Shown here: one piece after another, positions 4,584-6,521 of the stretch
Layout: every line of letters begins with the position of its first letter
Position numbering within the stretch: the first letter of the stretch is position 1
From: Nitrososphaeraceae archaeon
Lineage (GTDB): Archaea; Thermoproteota; Nitrososphaeria; Nitrososphaerales; Nitrososphaeraceae
Reading direction: 5' to 3'
DNA: 6,521 nucleotides
Assembly: GCA_025922715.1 (NCBI GenBank)
Contig: JAICHH010000104.1
Location: forward strand, 1 to 6,521
Made by a program: the position numbers and the translations under genes
Notes under the pieces: generated by a model
Databases searched by the model: none
The model's input: the letters and a program-made list of their open reading frames with translations, nothing else
Told to the model about the DNA's origin: nothing

Positions 4584-4760
4584 AAGAAAGATGAGAAAGA
4601 TGACATCAATAGTTTTGAAGACGAAATCCTCTCAAAAGAGATAGCTCCAGAACCTTGGAAAAATGATGCCGGTATATGGTAAGACAGGAAATATAATTTA
4701 AATGAGACCAATAATAATCTTATTTTAAATCTAACATGTTTATTTTGTAATTTAATTTAT
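4584..4760 (+). pseudogene. Coding remnant with an in-frame stop, family unknown
   Basis: One frame is open from just after a TAG (4581-4583) to a TAA at 4680-4682. It reads KKDEKDDINSFEDEILSKEI and then APEPWKNDAGIW. The same frame continues after the TAA as DRKYNLNETNNN… to a TAG at 4761-4763. The acidic, ordered residue pattern and non-AT third positions (ATC, CTC, GCC, GAC) look genuinely coding. There is no start codon, and changing the TAA (for example from AAA) would join both halves into …GIW-K-DRKYN. I read this as an internal piece of a small protein gene disrupted at both ends. I do not recognise the family, though the E/PWK region feels like small archaeal hypotheticals. Confidence 0.45.
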
Positions 4761-4980
4761 TAGCCTTGTTTTTTATAGACTACATTTCAATAAGATTTTT
4801 GAAAAGAATATTGTGATTGGAATATAGTTTATAATGTATTTATAGCAATAGTTATCAATACCGATTGACAATTGTATATCTAAATATAAACTTCAATGAA
4901 ATTCTTAAATTAAATTATCACATCATCAAAATCTAATTTAATCAAACTATTTTGAACCCTAAATATTTTAATAATAGATT

Positions 4981-5023
4981 GTAGAACCCCCTCATTTGAT
5001 GGATAAGAGTTCGAATTCCCTTC
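4981..5023 (+). other. tRNA-like fragment with TTCGAAT loop
   Basis: GTAGAACCCCCTCATTTGAT followed by GGATAAGAG, TTCGAAT (5010-5016) and TCCCTTCC has the order of a tRNA from D-arm end to T-arm: GTAGAAC, an anticodon-like loop ATTTGAT, then a perfect T-loop TTCGAAT. The T-stem pairs poorly, about six bases are missing between the anticodon and T arms, and no acceptor stem is found. If real it is a degenerate tRNA remnant, not a working gene. Confidence 0.22.
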
Positions 5024-5121
5024 CTATATCTAACTCGTATATTCTTTTTATTTGATTTGTTTAGGAAATCATTTTATATAAATATAATATTTACATATTA
5101 ATTAGAAATTTACTCAATACC

Positions 5122-5151
5122 TAGTTTTTAAAACCAAAAAAAAAGAAACTA
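5122..5151 (-). terminator. Terminator of the secreted His/Trp-rich protein gene
   Basis: On the minus strand a T9 run (A9 at 5136-5144) lies 42 bases past the stop codon, flanked by TAGTTT (5122-5127) and AAACTA (5146-5151), which can pair. A long T tract shortly after the stop is the usual archaeal termination signal. Confidence 0.5.
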
Positions 5152-5185
5152 AAATTTTTAATTTCTTCTTCTTCATATTGTCATT

Positions 5186-5869
5186 TTATTCATAATGACC
5201 ATGTGCTACTTTTGGATCATATGGTATAAAGTAGTTGTTTAAGAATCTATAATCAATTCCTGCAGCGACTATATGTTTATCTTCTGGCATCGCACCCTTA
5301 TCTAGGATAAATCCTGAAGGTACTGCAACATGTTTAAACCAAGCCACCAATTCGGGATGTTTTTCTCCATTATCAGTTCTTACCAATTCATGATAGTGAA
5401 CATAACCTTGTTTAGCAAATTCATAAGCAGTCGTATTTGTCCAAGGCGCAATTATAACGTCAACTACATACAATAATTCATTACCTTTTGCATCCGATGA
5501 CCACCAATTTTCTTCTCCAAAGGGACCGATATTGTAATGAAGACCATATAGATGGGTGGGTGTATCTTGCCACCAGTAATGACCAGGTGCATCTTTTGTA
5601 CCATTTGCGCCATCTGCTGGACCATCAAAATAATATTCTACATTATCAATTTTGACTACTATTCCATGAGTAAAAATTTGTGATTTTTGATAGTTACTGT
5701 TTAATGAACTTGAACTATATGTTTCATTAGTAACAGAGGGAGTTATTCCAGATGAAGCATTTGTAGTTAAATTTTGGGCAGATACTTCGCTATTATTAAT
5801 ATTCAATACTATTGCTAGAATTGCAATTGCGTTTATTATGATTACGAAATTTTTAGATTTCTTTTGCAT
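5186..5869 (-). CDS. Secreted His/Trp-rich protein of unknown function
   Basis: The 227-residue protein has a standard signal peptide: basic n-region MQKKSK, hydrophobic core 8-23 (FVIIINAIAILAIVLN), and a likely cleavage at VSA-Q (after residue 31). A Ser/Thr/Asn-rich linker follows at 33-62. The folded part, about 64-227, carries eleven histidines (H68, H97, H106, H111, H158, H160, H171, H180, H199, H223, H225), six tryptophans including WW pairs at 99-100 and 122-123, and no cysteine. Motifs are GHYWW, GPFGEENWWSSDAKG, YVHYHELV, HPELVAWFKH and a His-rich C-terminus HGHYE. YVHYH and HPELVAWFKH could bind metal; that is inference. Five N-glycosylation sequons (N33, N37, N48, N89, N145) suit an archaeal surface protein. 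I recognise no named family. It has its own promoter and T-tract terminator and is divergent from the membrane-protein gene. Confidence 0.88.
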   Translation of the reverse strand: MQKKSKNFVIIINAIAILAIVLNINNSEVSAQNLTTNASSGITPSVTNETYSSSSLNSNYQKSQIFTHGIVVKIDNVEYYFDGPADGANGTKDAPGHYWWQDTPTHLYGLHYNIGPFGEENWWSSDAKGNELLYVVDVIIAPWTNTTAYEFAKQGYVHYHELVRTDNGEKHPELVAWFKHVAVPSGFILDKGAMPEDKHIVAAGIDYRFLNNYFIPYDPKVAHGHYE

Positions 5870-5898
5870 TAATTATATTAAATAGTAATACTATTAGA

Positions 5899-5905
5899 AT
5901 ATTTA
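5899..5905 (-). promoter_or_regulatory. TATA-like box of the secreted protein gene
   Basis: ATATTTA on the plus strand reads TAAATAT on the minus strand, centred about 33 bp before the ATG at 5869, implying a leader of a few bases. It immediately abuts the hairpin-forming repeat at 5911-5937. Confidence 0.35.
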
Positions 5906-5910
5906 GAGAA

Positions 5911-5937
5911 CCATAGCCTTCTATGACTCATTAGAAG
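5911..5937. repeat. Hairpin-forming direct repeat, copy 1 (divergent promoter region)
   Basis: CCATAGCCTTC begins both this copy and the one at 6026, and both end in TAGAAG. Within this copy CTTCTA (5919-5924) is the exact reverse complement of TAGAAG (5932-5937). It lies just upstream of the minus-strand TATA-like box of the secreted-protein gene, where an activator or repressor would bind. Confidence 0.45.
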
Positions 5938-5999
5938 ACTACAGAAGATTAAATCCTTGATTGGTTTATAGGTATATTCAAATCGATATTAAGGTATTT

Positions 6000-6017
6000 A
6001 ATAATTGGAGACAAATT
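6000..6017 (+). repeat. 18-bp element shared with 1439-1456
   Basis: AATAATTGGAGACAAATT differs at one base from 1439-1456. It lies nine bases before the second copy of the CCATAGCCTTC repeat, in the spacer between the divergent secreted-protein and membrane-protein genes. Confidence 0.35.
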
Positions 6018-6025
6018 AGCAAAAG

Positions 6026-6051
6026 CCATAGCCTTCAATCAATAGTAGAAG
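6026..6051. repeat. Hairpin-forming direct repeat, copy 2
   Basis: CCATAGCCTTC (6026-6036) followed 9 bases later by TAGAAG (6046-6051) matches the layout of copy 1 at 5911. CTTC and GAAG can pair, more weakly than in copy 1. The two copies start 115 bp apart. Confidence 0.45.
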
Positions 6052-6133
6052 CAAATAATTTAAAATTTACTTTTAATGATAAATATTATTAAATTGATAT
6101 GATTTCTAACAACAAGAGGTTAGGTTATTATTC

Positions 6134-6143
6134 TTAAATATTT
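6134..6143 (+). promoter_or_regulatory. TATA-like box of the membrane-protein gene
   Basis: TTAAATATTT is centred about 24 bp before the GTG at 6162, the spacing expected for leaderless transcription. This supports GTG as the start. Confidence 0.45.
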
Positions 6144-6161
6144 CTAAAAGATATATTAATT

Positions 6162-6521
6162 GTGGATTTTGGAAAATATTTCTTTCTCCAACTACCTATT
6201 CTGCGTAATAGAAAAATACCAGTTATAATTGGAATTATCATAATTTTCATTGTAATTATTGACCTGTTGATGACACGTCAGATTTTGCCTTATACCGATG
6301 ATATGGAGACTCTTATGTTTATTTTGACAGTGTTTATTGGATATGGGGTGGGATCTTGGTTACTTTTAGGATATATTACACAAGTAAGCAAGGAGATCAG
6401 ATCCAAATCTAGGATTATTAATATAATGCATTGGACTGTGATTACAATCCAATTTTCCTTATTCTTGATACTCTTATCTATGCTTTTTAATAATAATGGT
6501 AACAGATTTTTATCTCCTCTA
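6162..6521 (+). CDS. N-terminal part of a multi-span membrane protein (runs off the window)
   Basis: The frame is open from 6138 to the window edge. GTG at 6162 gives 120 residues starting MDFGKYFFLQLPILRNRKIP. Three hydrophobic spans are clear: about 20-38 (PVIIGIIIIFIVIIDLLM), 50-71 (TLMFILTVFIGYGVGSWLLLGY) and 90-109 (HWTVITIQFSLFLILLSMLF). The loop between spans 2 and 3 is basic (SKEIRSKSR) and so probably cytoplasmic, placing the N-terminus outside by the simple charge rule, although RNRK before span 1 argues the other way. No start other than GTG lies upstream in frame, and the first ATG (residue 37) would cut span 1. The rest is missing, so it could be a sensor protein's membrane domain, a transporter or an unknown integral protein. 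I cannot name a family. Confidence 0.75.
   Translation, partial: MDFGKYFFLQLPILRNRKIPVIIGIIIIFIVIIDLLMTRQILPYTDDMETLMFILTVFIGYGVGSWLLLGYITQVSKEIRSKSRIINIMHWTVITIQFSLFLILLSMLFNNNGNRFLSPL

Larger units (their letters stand above)
3928..5121. other. 1.2-kb region without an intact gene
   Basis: Between the zinc-ribbon promoter and the terminator of the gene at 5186 I find no intact coding sequence. It holds a tRNA T-arm-like scrap (4071-4102), an imperfect direct repeat (4247-4281 and 4317-4352), a long imperfect inverted repeat (4506-4572), a plus-strand coding remnant (4584-4760) and a second T-arm-like scrap (4981-5023). The segment around 4060-4400 is less AT-rich than its surroundings, which suggests former gene content. 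From 4764 to 4980 and 5024 to 5121 I see nothing but A/T-rich sequence. Confidence 0.45.

Overview
The window looks like a gene-poor stretch of an AT-rich archaeal chromosome, most likely a Nitrososphaerota (Thaumarchaeota) member of the Nitrososphaera/Nitrosocosmicus type. This is an inference. It rests on TATA-like boxes about 24-29 bp upstream of several start codons with no Shine-Dalgarno sequence (leaderless transcription), on a stand-alone UBP zinc finger, on a secreted RTX-repeat protein and a secreted protein with five N-glycosylation sequons, and on very AT-rich, long intergenic DNA.

Left part (1-2471): a possible 3' end of a gene; a spacer with three consecutive hairpins; a complete 87-residue UBP-type zinc-finger protein (+); a convergent 109-residue conserved-type protein (-); a secreted RTX calcium-binding-type protein (+) whose last codons appear shifted by one base at an A6 run; and a small single-span membrane protein (-).

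Middle part (2472-5185): about 2.7 kb with only one convincing intact gene, a 58-residue zinc-ribbon protein (-, 3714-3890) with a good TATA box inside a palindrome. Around it are decayed coding remnants: a TPR protein broken into three frames (3215-3490), a plus-strand remnant with an in-frame stop (4584-4760), and weaker open frames at 2588-3062. There is also a promoter-hairpin-T-run unit that could be a small RNA (3118-3211), several inverted repeats, and two tRNA T-arm-like scraps.

Right part (5186-6521): a secreted His/Trp-rich protein (-) and, divergently, the first 120 residues of a multi-span membrane protein (+) running off the edge. Their shared spacer holds an imperfect direct repeat whose copies can form hairpins, and an 18-bp element that recurs upstream of the RTX gene.

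No operon is evident: every gene appears to have its own promoter and orientations alternate. No mobile-element transposase, CRISPR array, rRNA or intact tRNA is visible. I see no clear multi-gene system. The items most worth checking are the RTX frameshift, the small-RNA candidate, the small zinc-ribbon gene and the shared upstream elements.
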